From the NCBI GenBank assembly GCA_903848465.1, contig CAINGK010000122.1:1-64000 (forward strand): a stretch of DNA of 64,000 bases, given 5' to 3'. The notes beneath the pieces were generated by a model. The model ran no database searches and was not told the origin of the DNA. It saw only the letters and a program-made list of their open reading frames with translations. This document shows, one piece after another, positions 17,879 to 33,876 of the stretch (the stretch's first letter is position 1; each line of letters begins with the position of its first letter). The DNA is from an uncultured Verrucomicrobiota bacterium. GTDB lineage: Bacteria; Verrucomicrobiota; Verrucomicrobiia; Verrucomicrobiales; Verrucomicrobiaceae. The position numbers and the translations under genes were made by a program.

Positions 17879-20800
17879 ATGAAATCTGTCCTGCTCGCCC
17901 TTCTCGCCCCCACGCTGCTGCTCGCCGCTCCGAAGCCGCTGTTCCAATCCAAGCTCATCACGAGCGCCACGCCAAACCACAGCGTGGACATTGATGTTTC
18001 GCTGGAGGGCGCGAAGGAACTCTTCCTCGTCGTCACCGATGGTGGCAACGGCTTCACCGCCGACTGGGCGGACTGGGCTGAGCCACGACTCATCCTGGCC
18101 GATGGCAGCGAGAAAAAGCTCACCGAGATCGAATGGAAATCCGCAGAGGCGGGTTGGAACAGCGTGCGCGTGAATGCCAACGCCGGTGGCACTGAACTGC
18201 GCAGTGCTGGCAAGGCCATCGAGTACGGCATCGGCACGCATGCGAACAGCACCATCGCTTTCAATCTTCCCGCTGGCACCAAGCGCTTCAAAGCCCGTGG
18301 TGCCCTGGATGAAGGCGGCACTAAGCAGGGAAGCGCCAGTGTCGAGTTCCGCGTTTACACCCAAAATCCTGGCCCCATCACCGCCAGTGATACCAGTTCC
18401 CATGATCCGGCGGATGCCGTGGATTCCCTCACCGTGCATCCCGAACTGCTGGTGCAGCTCTTTGCGAGCGAACCGATGATGGCGAGTCCTTCCAGCATCG
18501 ACATCGACCACCGTGGCCGCGTTTGGGTCTGCGAAGTGGTGAACTACCGCAAGCACCTCGGCGAACGCGCTGAGGGCGACCGCATCCTCATTCTCGAAGA
18601 CACGGACGGCGATGCCAAGGCGGACAAATCCACCGTCTTCCACCAGGGCCATGATGTGGACAGCGCCCATGGCATCTGCGTGCTCGGCAACAAGGCTCTC
18701 ATCTCCTGCGGCGACGATGTCTTCTGGCTCATCGACGACAACGGTGACGGCAAGGCCGACCGCAAGGAACTCATGTTCACCCACATCGGCGGCGCGCAGC
18801 ATGACCATGGCATCCACGCCTTCCACTTCGGACCCGATGGCCGCCTCTATTTCAATTTCGGCAACGCCGGCAAGCAGCTCTGCGACAAGGAGGGCAAGCT
18901 CATCACCGACATCCACGGCGTGAAATGCACCAACCAAAACAACCGCCCCTATCAGCAGGGCATGGTCTTCCGCTGCGAACTCGATGGTAGCAACGTCGAA
19001 GTCCTCGCCTGGAACTTCCGCAACAACTGGGAAGTCGCTGTCGATAGCTTTGGCACGCTGTGGCAGTCCGACAATGACGACGACGGCAACAAGGGCGTGC
19101 GCATCAACTACGTCATGGAGTTCGGCAACTACGGCTATTCTGATGAAATGACCGGTGCCGGATGGCAGACCCCGCGCCTGGGCTGGGAAAGCGAAATCCC
19201 GCTGCGCCACTGGCACCTGAACGATCCCGGCGTCATCCCCAACCTGCTGCAAACCGGTGCAGGCAGCCCCACCGGCATGCAGGTCTATGAAGGCGACCTC
19301 CTCCCCAGCATTTTCCACGGCCAGCCTTTGCATTGCGATGCGGGTCCGAACGTCGTCCGTGCTTATGTCACGCAACCCGATGGTGCTGGTTACAAAGCTG
19401 AAATCGTCAACATCCTCGAAGGCACAAAGGACAAATGGTTCCGCCCCAGCGACGTGGCTGTGGCTCCCGATGGCTCCTTGATTGTGGCCGACTGGTATGA
19501 CCCCGGTGTCGGCGGCCATGGCATGGGAGATGTGACGCGTGGGAGATTGTTTCGGGTGACGACGAAGGCGAGTTTGAAGTTTCAGGTTCCAAGTTTCAAG
19601 TTGGACACCGTCGAGGGTGCCGTGGCTGCTTTGAAGTCGCCGAATGAGGAGCAGCGGTATCTTGCGTGGATGGCGCTGAAAGGATTTGGATCAAAGGCCG
19701 AATCTGAACTCTCTAAACTGTTTGGCGATGCAAAAGCAGAGCCGCAGCATCGCGCGAGAGCTTTGTGGATGCTCGCCACATTGAGTACCGACGAAAGCGC
19801 CGGAGGACCGGCGCACTCCAAGACGCTGCCGCGAGACTCGAAAGCCCCCGAAGACGCGAAGCGTCCTGGAGTGCTCCAGCCCTCTGGAGCTTTCGAGCGT
19901 CTCCTGACCTCCGCTCTCACCGACACCGACCCCAACCTCCGCATCACCGCCATCCGCGCCGCCCGCCAGCTCTGGCAGCAGAAACAGCCGGAAAAGCTGC
20001 GGGAGGTGATGACGAAAATGTTTGAAGCCATGGATCCAGACACGGCCTTTGCCGACAATAAGGAGGCTGCAGTGCGCCGTGAGGCGGCAATCGCGTTGCG
20101 GTTTGATGAAAGCGAGGAGGCCAGTCTGCTGTGGGCAGGCTTGTGGATGAATTTGTTCCCCAATGACAAGTTCATGTCTGAAGCCTTGGGCATAGGTGCT
20201 GACCAGAATTGGGAATCCCGGCTTAAAGTATTGTCGGTGCCGCATGTGGAGCCTCGCAGCCAGTTGGCAAGCCTGCAGTTCATCCTAAGAGGCCGGCATG
20301 TGTCCACCATTGAAGGCATTGTTGATATCCTGACTCACTCCGAAGAAGTCTCGTTGGATGCGGCATCTACCGCCTGGGCTGCTCAGCATGAGACCGCGTT
20401 CCTTCGCTCCCTCCAACTCCTCTCCTACAAATACCCCAAGGAGGTTTCCGCCGCCGCGCTCACCATCTTCCACAAAGCAGCTCCCGAAACCGCCCTCGCC
20501 GCCACCGCGCTGCTCTCACGCGACCAGATCAATCAAGACCCCACTGGCAAAGCCCGCCTCGACTCACTGCTGAAACCCGTCATTGGCAAACCAGAATTCG
20601 TCTCCCTCGTCGAGCGCCTGAACCTCACCGGCTTCGAGAAGGAGTTGCTCGATTACATCGTCGCGAATCCCAACGCGCCGGAGTCCGTCAATGCGGCACG
20701 GCTCATCGCCGCGAATCGCGATGGCACGCTGCGCTTCCTCAAAGAGGCGGATGCCGCATCTGCCAAGGCCCTCACCGCCGCGCTGGGGCGTGTGAGCGAC

Positions 20801-21496
20801 CGCGCTTCTGTGGCGGTGCTGAACCAAGCGTTCTGGCCGGAGAAACGTGAGGACGTGCGCCACGTCATCATCGACGCCCTGGCGCTCAGCGGTGAAGGCG
20901 GACGCGCCATTCTCAAGTGGCAGGGCGAAGGCAAGCTGCCCGCTGAATTCAAAGACCAGGCCGCGCTGGCGCTCAGCCGCAGCACGGATGCCGGACTGCG
21001 GAGCGAGGCCGCCAAGGTGCTCCCCTTGCCTGCCGCGCAAGGTTTGGAAAACTTCCCCAAGCTGCCTGAACTCGTGAAGCTCAAAGGCGATGCCGCCAAA
21101 GGTCAGCCGATGTTCATGCAGGCGGGTTGCATTGCCTGCCACCGCGTCAAAGGCCAGTTCATCGACTTCGGTCCCGACCTCTCACAGATCGGTGCCAAAC
21201 TCTCCGCCGAAGGCCTCTTCACCGCCATCCTGTACCCGAGCGCTGCCATCGAGCACAGCTTTGTCGGCCAGCAGGTCACCACCAAAGAAGGCCAGACCAT
21301 CACGGGCTACCCGATCAGCGAAACCGATGCTGAATTGACCCTGCGCATTGCAGGTGGCGCGGCCACGCCCGTCAAGAAGTCGAGCATTGTTAAGAAGGAA
21401 GAGATGAAGCAGTCGCTCATGCCGCCGGGGCTTGCTGGAGCCATTGGGCCCCAGGGTCTCGCCGACCTCGTGGCATGGCTGCAGACGCTGAAGTAG
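17879..21496 (+). CDS. PVC-type membrane-bound dehydrogenase / heme-binding protein (NPCBM, beta-propeller, HEAT, CxxCH)
   Basis: NPCBM-like N-term; HPELLVQLFASEPMMASPSSIDIDHRGRVWVCEVVNYR; C-terminal GCIACHRVKGQFIDFGPDLSQIG. Confidence 0.93.
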   Translation: MKSVLLALLAPTLLLAAPKPLFQSKLITSATPNHSVDIDVSLEGAKELFLVVTDGGNGFTADWADWAEPRLILADGSEKKLTEIEWKSAEAGWNSVRVNANAGGTELRSAGKAIEYGIGTHANSTIAFNLPAGTKRFKARGALDEGGTKQGSASVEFRVYTQNPGPITASDTSSHDPADAVDSLTVHPELLVQLFASEPMMASPSSIDIDHRGRVWVCEVVNYRKHLGERAEGDRILILEDTDGDAKADKSTVFHQGHDVDSAHGICVLGNKALISCGDDVFWLIDDNGDGKADRKELMFTHIGGAQHDHGIHAFHFGPDGRLYFNFGNAGKQLCDKEGKLITDIHGVKCTNQNNRPYQQGMVFRCELDGSNVEVLAWNFRNNWEVAVDSFGTLWQSDNDDDGNKGVRINYVMEFGNYGYSDEMTGAGWQTPRLGWESEIPLRHWHLNDPGVIPNLLQTGAGSPTGMQVYEGDLLPSIFHGQPLHCDAGPNVVRAYVTQPDGAGYKAEIVNILEGTKDKWFRPSDVAVAPDGSLIVADWYDPGVGGHGMGDVTRGRLFRVTTKASLKFQVPSFKLDTVEGAVAALKSPNEEQRYLAWMALKGFGSKAESELSKLFGDAKAEPQHRARALWMLATLSTDESAGGPAHSKTLPRDSKAPEDAKRPGVLQPSGAFERLLTSALTDTDPNLRITAIRAARQLWQQKQPEKLREVMTKMFEAMDPDTAFADNKEAAVRREAAIALRFDESEEASLLWAGLWMNLFPNDKFMSEALGIGADQNWESRLKVLSVPHVEPRSQLASLQFILRGRHVSTIEGIVDILTHSEEVSLDAASTAWAAQHETAFLRSLQLLSYKYPKEVSAAALTIFHKAAPETALAATALLSRDQINQDPTGKARLDSLLKPVIGKPEFVSLVERLNLTGFEKELLDYIVANPNAPESVNAARLIAANRDGTLRFLKEADAASAKALTAALGRVSDRASVAVLNQAFWPEKREDVRHVIIDALALSGEGGRAILKWQGEGKLPAEFKDQAALALSRSTDAGLRSEAAKVLPLPAAQGLENFPKLPELVKLKGDAAKGQPMFMQAGCIACHRVKGQFIDFGPDLSQIGAKLSAEGLFTAILYPSAAIEHSFVGQQVTTKEGQTITGYPISETDAELTLRIAGGAATPVKKSSIVKKEEMKQSLMPPGLAGAIGPQGLADLVAWLQTLK
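19811..19900. repeat. Repeat-family-A-related palindromic insert inside a CDS
   Basis: GCACTCCAAGACGCTGCCGCG (cf. GCACTCCAAGACGCTGTCGCG of family A) with inverted AGCGTCCTGGAGTGC, and CTCGAAAGC/GCTTTCGAG arms. Confidence 0.65.
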
Positions 21497-21501
21497 TAGG
21501 C

Positions 21502-21802
21502 CCAGAGCTAACGCGAGCGCGAAGCGTCTTGGAGTGCGTGCGGCAAGCTTGGCGCGACGCCGCTTTCGCAGGCTGGAGGGTGGGGTAAAGTGAAGGAGCG
21601 CTCTCCACCACGCGAAAGAGCTGCCGTTTTCGCAGGCCGGACAGCGTGCTGAGGCCTCAGAGCATTCGATACCCCGCAAAAGCGGTGCCGCCGATGCAGG
21701 CTTGCGCCATGCATCTCTGTCACCGCACTCCAAGACGCTGTCGCGCTCGCGTGAGCGCTGGAGCTTCCCGCCGCGCTCTTTAGCTCTCTACTGCACGGTC
21801 AC
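21502..21802 (-). repeat. MITE-like dispersed repeat family A, copy 2 (both TIRs present)
   Basis: TIRs CCAGAGCTAACGCGAGCGCGAAGCGTCTTGGAGTGCG (21502) and CGCACTCCAAGACGCTGTCGCGCTCGCGTGAGCGCTGG (ends 21761). Confidence 0.82.
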
Positions 21803-21811
21803 GCCGTGGCA

Positions 21812-22648
21812 TCACTGATCCAAATAAATCGTGCTGCCACGCGGCGGTCTGCGCGACCAGTTAAACATGGAGCCAAATCCTGAAGGCTTGGAGACATTCA
21901 CAACGGCGCGCCGCACGGTTGTTTTGGGTTTATCCTGTGTTTTCGACTCGGCTGCCGCCGCAGCCTTCGCCATTTTGGCAGCACGCTTGGAGTCGCCAGT
22001 AGCCACGTCCATGACTTTGTCCGCCCCGATCGGAATTGCAGACTCCGTGGCCGCGAGAGAGCTTTGGCCCTCAATGACGACCGGTGTTCCCGGCGGCGTC
22101 TCCTTGAAGAAGATGGCGGCCATTTTGGTGGGCAGCCGGATGCAGCCATGCGAGGCCGGATAGCCAGGCAGGTAGCCCTCATGCATGCCGATGCCGCCGA
22201 CGATGCGCATGAAGTAGCGCATGTTGGCTCCCTGATAGGTCGTGCCGGGCGGTGCGTGGTCGGTGCGGCTGTCCACATCCCCCTGCACCACATTGCCTGC
22301 CTTATCCACGAAAGCGCCGAAGATCGAGGAACGATGGTCAATGTCCTTGTCCAGGATGCGGTAGGTCCCCGTCACTGTGCCAGTGCTCTCACGGCCCGAT
22401 GAGATTGGCGAGATTCCGACGCGTTTTTTGTCCCTGAAATACAGCAGGCGCTGCGTGCTCAGATTGATGAAAATCTTCGGTTTCCCCTCAATGCCATCGC
22501 CCCGCCACCAGGCGCGGCTACTGAGCGGATGCTCCCCCTGGTTTGAACTGGAGCAACTGAGGCCGCTCAAGGAGCAGCCCAAAACCAGCAGCCCAGTGCA
22601 AAGGCGAGAGAATGGAGGCCTTGATTTCATGCCGTGGGGAAGTTGCAT
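21812..22648 (-). CDS. L,D-transpeptidase (YkuD), lipoprotein
   Basis: IGMHEGYLPGYPASHGCIRLPTKMA active-site motif; lipobox-like LGCSLSGLSCSS. Confidence 0.92.
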   Translation of the reverse strand: MQLPHGMKSRPPFSRLCTGLLVLGCSLSGLSCSSSNQGEHPLSSRAWWRGDGIEGKPKIFINLSTQRLLYFRDKKRVGISPISSGRESTGTVTGTYRILDKDIDHRSSIFGAFVDKAGNVVQGDVDSRTDHAPPGTTYQGANMRYFMRIVGGIGMHEGYLPGYPASHGCIRLPTKMAAIFFKETPPGTPVVIEGQSSLAATESAIPIGADKVMDVATGDSKRAAKMAKAAAAAESKTQDKPKTTVRRAVVNVSKPSGFGSMFNWSRRPPRGSTIYLDQ

Positions 22649-22691
22649 TTAACGCGCCAATTTACCAACAGGAATTTTCCGCCGCAGCGCA

Positions 22692-23597
22692 TCAGGCATA
22701 CGTCACCGGGGTGCCGGTGCTGTTGGCCAGCGCCTTGAAGCGTTTCGTCAGCTCCTGCGTGAGCTTGCCGGGTGTGCCGTCGCCGATGGCGCGGCGGTCA
22801 TATTTCACGGCAGGGATGACTTCTGCGGCGGTGCCGGTGAGGAAGCATTCGTCGGCGGTGTAAATGTCAAAACGCGTCATGACGGACTCGATGCAGGGCT
22901 GGCCCATCTCTGCGAGGATTTCCATGACGGCACGGCGGGTGATGCCGTCCAGCGCGCCCGAGGAGATCGGCGGCGTGGAGACCTTGCCGTTCTTCACGAT
23001 GAAGACGTTGTCGCCGGTGCATTCGGAGACGAAGCCCTGATCGTTGAGCATGATGCCTTCGTCACATCCGGCCTGCAGACACTCGATCTTGGCCATGATG
23101 TTGTTGAGGTAGTTCAGGCTCTTGACCTGGGGGCTGAGGGCAGCGGAATTCGGACGGCGCGTGCCGCAGGTGATGAGCTCCAGGCCCTTTTCATAACGCT
23201 CTGCCGGATAGAGCGTGATGCTGCTGGCGATGACGATCACACTCGCCTTCGGGCACTGATAGGGATTCAAGCCGAGCGAGCCGACGCCGCGCGTGATGAC
23301 GAGACGGATGTAGCCGTCGCGCAGGTTGTTTGCGGCCACGGTGTCGAGAGTGGCTTTTTCCATTTCCTCAAAGGTGATTGGAATGGTCAGGCAGATCGCC
23401 TTGGCGCAGTCGTAGAGGCGGTGCAAATGCTCCGTCAGGCGGAAGACGCGGCCATTGTAAATGCGGATGCCTTCAAATACGCCATCACCGTACAGCAGGC
23501 CGTGGTCGAAGACGGAGATCTTCGCCTCGGATTCGGGGACGAGCTTGCCATCAAGGTAAATGAGGAGATTTGCGGACATGGGGCGCGTAGAATCCAC
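22692..23597 (-). CDS. ilvE: Branched-chain amino acid aminotransferase (class IV)
   Basis: DHGLLYGDGVFEGIRIYNGRVFRLTEHL, SLNYLNNIMAKIE, ECTGDNVFIVK. Confidence 0.9.
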   Translation of the reverse strand: MDSTRPMSANLLIYLDGKLVPESEAKISVFDHGLLYGDGVFEGIRIYNGRVFRLTEHLHRLYDCAKAICLTIPITFEEMEKATLDTVAANNLRDGYIRLVITRGVGSLGLNPYQCPKASVIVIASSITLYPAERYEKGLELITCGTRRPNSAALSPQVKSLNYLNNIMAKIECLQAGCDEGIMLNDQGFVSECTGDNVFIVKNGKVSTPPISSGALDGITRRAVMEILAEMGQPCIESVMTRFDIYTADECFLTGTAAEVIPAVKYDRRAIGDGTPGKLTQELTKRFKALANSTGTPVTYA

Positions 23598-23692
23598 AGG
23601 AGGCAGGGTTTTGCAAGCTCTGGCAATGTGCTTGCGCAGAACCGATTCGCGCTCATCCTGCGCGCCCGTTTAACCCGCACCCCAGAAACACC

Positions 23693-24643
23693 ATGGCCGA
23701 CATCCAAACCAGCGCTGCAGACAAGAAGGAAAAGGAATTCTTCACCGACGTCCCCCAGGAGGCCCCCGGCTTCTTCCTCAAGGGCTGCCACCAGTATGAC
23801 TGGGGCCTCAAAAACCGCCTCGCCAAGGTCTTCAATCCCAAGGACGGCCGCACCGTCATGCTCGCCTTTGACCACGGCTACTTCCAAGGCCCGACCACCG
23901 GCCTGGAGCGCGTGGACCAGACCATCCTCCCCCTCGCCCCCTACGCCGACTGCCTCATGCTCACCCGTGGCATTCAGCGCTCCGTCATTCCTGCCTCCAC
24001 CACCAAGGCCATCGCCCTGCGCGCCTCCGGCGGCACCTCGATGATCAGCCCCATGGAAGAGTGGGAAGGCGAGATCGACGGCAAGAAGGCCAAGTTTGGT
24101 CGCCCCGGCTTTGAGCCTCTCTCCAACGAAAGCACCGCGCTCAACATCGAAGAAGCCATCCGCCTCAACGCCAGCGTGCTGGCTGTGCAGGTCTTCATCG
24201 GCAGCGCGTATGAGCGCCAGTCGCTGAAGAACCTCACCGACCTCGTCGATGCCGCCAGCCGCTACGGCATCGCCGTCATGGGCGTGACCGCCGTGGGCCG
24301 TGCGATGGCCCGCACGCCACAGTACTTCCGTCTGGCCACCCGCATCATGGCGGAACTCGGCGCGAACGTGGTGAAGTGCTACTACACCGACACCGAATTT
24401 GACACGGTGACGAGCTGCTGCCCGGTGCCGATCGTGATCGCCGGTGGCAAAAAGCTGCCAGAACTCGACGCGCTGCAGATGTGTGCCAACGCCATTGCGC
24501 AGGGTGCCAGCGGCGTGGACATGGGCCGCAACATTTTCCAAAGCGATGCACCTGTGGCAATGATGCAGGCGGTGCAAGGCGTCGTCCACGGCGGCCTCAG
24601 CGCCGAGCAGGGCTTCGCGTTGTACAACGACCTCAAGAAATAA
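23693..24643 (+). CDS. DeoC/LacD-family class I aldolase (LsrF-like / FBA class I)
   Basis: VMLAFDHGYFQGPTTGLE, GVTAVGR, VVKCYYT, VIAGGKK, GASGVDMGRNIFQ. Confidence 0.88.
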   Translation: MADIQTSAADKKEKEFFTDVPQEAPGFFLKGCHQYDWGLKNRLAKVFNPKDGRTVMLAFDHGYFQGPTTGLERVDQTILPLAPYADCLMLTRGIQRSVIPASTTKAIALRASGGTSMISPMEEWEGEIDGKKAKFGRPGFEPLSNESTALNIEEAIRLNASVLAVQVFIGSAYERQSLKNLTDLVDAASRYGIAVMGVTAVGRAMARTPQYFRLATRIMAELGANVVKCYYTDTEFDTVTSCCPVPIVIAGGKKLPELDALQMCANAIAQGASGVDMGRNIFQSDAPVAMMQAVQGVVHGGLSAEQGFALYNDLKK

Positions 24644-24674
24644 GAGCCTGCAGTCCGAACGCGTTCACAGGAGG

Positions 24675-24700
24675 GGGGATCATCTTGATCCCCTTTCTTT
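24675..24700 (+). terminator. Palindrome GGGGATCA-TCT-TGATCCCC followed by TTTCTTT (REP-like unit, possible intrinsic terminator)
   Basis: 8-bp GC-containing stem + T-rich tail, 31 nt after the aldolase stop; same unit recurs at 25494 and 37055. Confidence 0.65.
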
Positions 24701-24890
24701 GTGCGCAGATGCGCAGACCTGTTGAAAATCACAAAGACCTTGCGTGCCAATCAACCTTTTGAGTACCTTTGTGCATTATGGAAACAAAACCGTCGGCTAT
24801 CAAGGCGTTGGGACAAAGCCGGCAATTTTGTTTACCATCCACCTGTTAGGCGATTCCTCGCGTCCCTAGTAACGAAAGCCAATCAATGCG

Positions 24891-25256
24891 ATGCCTTCCG
24901 AGCCAACAGTTCTTATCCACGGCGACGCGTGGAAGTGTGCCGATATCGCCGACCAGATTGCAGCGTGTCGCACACATACTTGGCGGCGCGAGCACTGGCA
25001 GCGGCGTCCAGCGCTTGTCCATCGCGTCGGAGGCACCGTGGCGCTTTATCACGGCCAGACTTTCGACCCCGCCAAGATTGACCTCGTGCCGTACGGTTGG
25101 AGTCACGACCATTGCGCCATCTGCTGGTGGACACTTCACGACTCAGGCAGCGACGAGGAGCTCATTGGCTACACCGACGAGCGCGGCGATTGGGTCTGTG
25201 CCGAGTGCTACCAACAGTTTCTCGACACCAACTCCAATGCGACCGGAAACGCCTAA
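24891..25256 (+). CDS. Small hypothetical protein with two CxxC motifs (cassette-like ORF)
   Basis: 121 aa; HCAICWWTLH...WVCAECYQQF zinc-ribbon-like; between GTTAGGC (24845) and attC-like site (25251). Confidence 0.6.
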   Translation: MPSEPTVLIHGDAWKCADIADQIAACRTHTWRREHWQRRPALVHRVGGTVALYHGQTFDPAKIDLVPYGWSHDHCAICWWTLHDSGSDEELIGYTDERGDWVCAECYQQFLDTNSNATGNA

Positions 25257-25374
25257 CCAAGCGCTGCAGAGAACAGCTCCGTGCGTCACGGCTGCTGCTT
25301 CCGCCACCGCCTTTCCGCCCACCACGTAGCTACCGCGCCGCACTCCACTGTCTCTGAGCTTTGGGTCGTTAGCG
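25251..25374 (+). other. attC-like (59-base-element-like) recombination site
   Basis: GCCTAAC-CAAGCGCTGCAGAG ... CTCTGAGCTTTGGGTC-GTTAGCG: imperfect inverted R''/L''...L'/R' layout, 124 bp. Confidence 0.5.
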
Positions 25375-25441
25375 CCAAAGACGCGAGGCTGAGACCAGAC
25401 CATTTACCAGACGTTTACAGCTATTGGTCTCACTGTTGAGC

Positions 25442-25512
25442 AGAGGGATCATTTTGATCCCTCTAGCGTCCACTACACCCACCTCTCCCAAACGGGGATC
25501 AAGATGATCCCC
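25442..25512. repeat. Paired inverted REP-like palindromes (AGAGGGATCA-TTT-TGATCCCTCT and GGGGATCA-AGA-TGATCCCC)
   Basis: Perfect stems at 25442-25464 and 25494-25512; same pair architecture as 37055-37110. Confidence 0.8.
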
Positions 25513-25566
25513 CTCCGCAAAATCCTTTCCAGCACGCGCCAACCAGTGCTACAGCCACGCTTCCCG

Positions 25567-25881
25567 ATGAAACACCCCGTCTCCTTCCTGCGCACCGTCA
25601 CCCTGCTCGAAGCCATCTCGTACCTCATCCTGCTCTTCGTGGCCATGCCATTGAAGTATGTCTGGGGCATGCCGCTGGCGGTGAAGATCGCAGGCTCGGT
25701 GCATGGCGGGCTGTTTGTCCTCTTCTGCATTGCGCTCATGCGTGTGCTCATGCAGACGAGCTGGCCCTTCAGCCGTGCGGTGATGCTCTTCATCGCCTCG
25801 CTGCTGCCGTTTGTGCCGTTCTTCATTGACCGCCGCATGCGTGCGTGGGCGGCGGCAGACTCCACCCAGACACCAGCGTGA
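25567..25881 (+). CDS. DUF3817-family membrane protein
   Basis: [26 protein letters not shown]...[12 protein letters not shown]. Confidence 0.82.
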   Translation: MKHPVSFLRTVTLLEAISYLILLFVAMPLKYVWGMPLAVKIAGSVHGGLFVLFCIALMRVLMQTSWPFSRAVMLFIASLLPFVPFFIDRRMRAWAAADSTQTPA

Positions 25882-26384
25882 AGAAGGTCCTCATTCATTC
25901 CGACGGTGGCTGCCATGGCAACCCAGGCCCGGGTGGCTGGGCGGCGGTGCTGGCGTATGGCAAGCATGTGCGCGAACTCAAAGGCGGCGTGCCGGCCACC
26001 ACGAACAACCGCATGGAGCTGCAGGCCGCCATCGAGGCCCTGCGCATTCTCAAAGAACCCTGCCAGATCGACTTCCACACTGATTCGCAGTACGTCAGGC
26101 AGGGCATCAGCCAGTGGATCGCTGGATGGAAGCGCAACGGCTGGCGCACCAGCGCCAAGCAGCCCGTCAAAAACGCCGACCTCTGGCGCGAACTGGACGC
26201 CGCCACTGCGCAGCATAAAATCCAGTGGCACTGGGTCAAAGGCCATGCCGGACACACCGACAACGAACGCTGTGATGAACTCGCGAACGAAGCCATTGCC
26301 GCCGTCAAAGCCGCACACACATCGCAGCAGTTGAAGGCGCTGCTCGAAGAATTCAAGGCGGAGACCGAAGCTCAGCTGCTCTGA
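25878..26384 (+). CDS. rnhA: Ribonuclease HI
   Basis: [64 protein letters not shown] start overlapping the previous stop. Confidence 0.95.
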   Translation: MKKVLIHSDGGCHGNPGPGGWAAVLAYGKHVRELKGGVPATTNNRMELQAAIEALRILKEPCQIDFHTDSQYVRQGISQWIAGWKRNGWRTSAKQPVKNADLWRELDAATAQHKIQWHWVKGHAGHTDNERCDELANEAIAAVKAAHTSQQLKALLEEFKAETEAQLL

Positions 26385-26428
26385 CGGCTGCTTGCACTGC
26401 TGTGAGCATGAACTAAACACTCACACGC

Positions 26429-29089
<2,661 letters not shown>

Positions 29090-29112
29090 GACAACCTGTT
29101 CCATTTGCCTAT

Positions 29113-32967
<3,855 letters not shown>

Positions 32968-32971
<4 letters not shown>

Positions 32972-33738
32972 GACAGCATGTTTTTAGCAAAGGTTTCCGC
33001 GCGTGCCTCCAGGCCGCTCAGGCCAGTGAGCTGCGTGAAGAGCTGCTCCAGCGTATCCGCGCCATGTTGGTGCTGCAGTTCCTGCGGCGAGCCCTCCACC
33101 AGCAGCCGGCCCTGCGCCATGATAGCCACGCGATTGCACACACGCTCCACCACATCCAGCACATGCGAGCTGTACACGATCGTCTTACCTTCGCGCGCCA
33201 GGGTTTCCAGCAGCGCCTTGAAACCCACGGCGGCATTCGCGTCCAGCCCGTCCAGCGGTTCATCCAGCAGCACCACTTTCGGGTTGTGCAGCAGCGCGGC
33301 GGTGATGACGACCTTGCGCCGCATGCCTTTGGAGTAGGCCCCCAGCAGCTTGGTCGTGAGCGTCTGCTCATCCAGCTCAAAGAAGTCCAGAAACTGCCGG
33401 ATGCGCGGTCGCGCCTCGTCCTCATGGATGCCATACAGCGCCCCGATCATGAGGAGAAATTCCAGCCCGGTGAGGGATTCATACACCGCGCCCGAATCCG
33501 GCACAAAACCGAGCAGCCGCTTGGCCTCTATCGGGTGAGTGGTCACGTCCACACCGCAGATCAAAGCCCTGCCTGCGTCCGGTTGCAGCATGCCGGTGAC
33601 CATTTTGAGCGTGGTGGTCTTCCCTGCTCCGTTTGGCCCCAGCAGGCCCACGATCATGCCAGGTGGCACCTCCCAGTTCAGATGATCGACGGCAGTTTGC
33701 GCACCGAAGCGCTTGGTAAGGCCCTGAATGGAGATCAT
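32968..33738 (-). CDS. ABC transporter ATP-binding protein
   Basis: Walker A GPNGAGKTT, YSKGMRRKVVITAALLHNPKVVLLDEPLDGLD. Confidence 0.93.
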
Positions 33739-33876
33739 GGGGGCGGACCATCCATGACGTGCGGACGCTTGCAAGGCGGCATTCGAACCGGCGCTGGCAT
33801 CATGAATTTTAATAGATATTAACTAAATCCTTGCCGCTAAGGCTAAATTCAATATACTGAGTGTAATTTCAATAAT

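Noticed and set aside
17768-19519. 583-aa minus-strand ORF opposite the PVC-type heme protein
   Set aside because: Antisense open frame produced by codon bias of the real 1205-aa gene.
33770-33800. GGTTCGAAT T-loop-like sequence (minus strand) upstream of gspD, possible tRNA
   Set aside because: T-stem arms do not pair (GCCGG versus GCCGC) and no acceptor, D or anticodon arms can be built.
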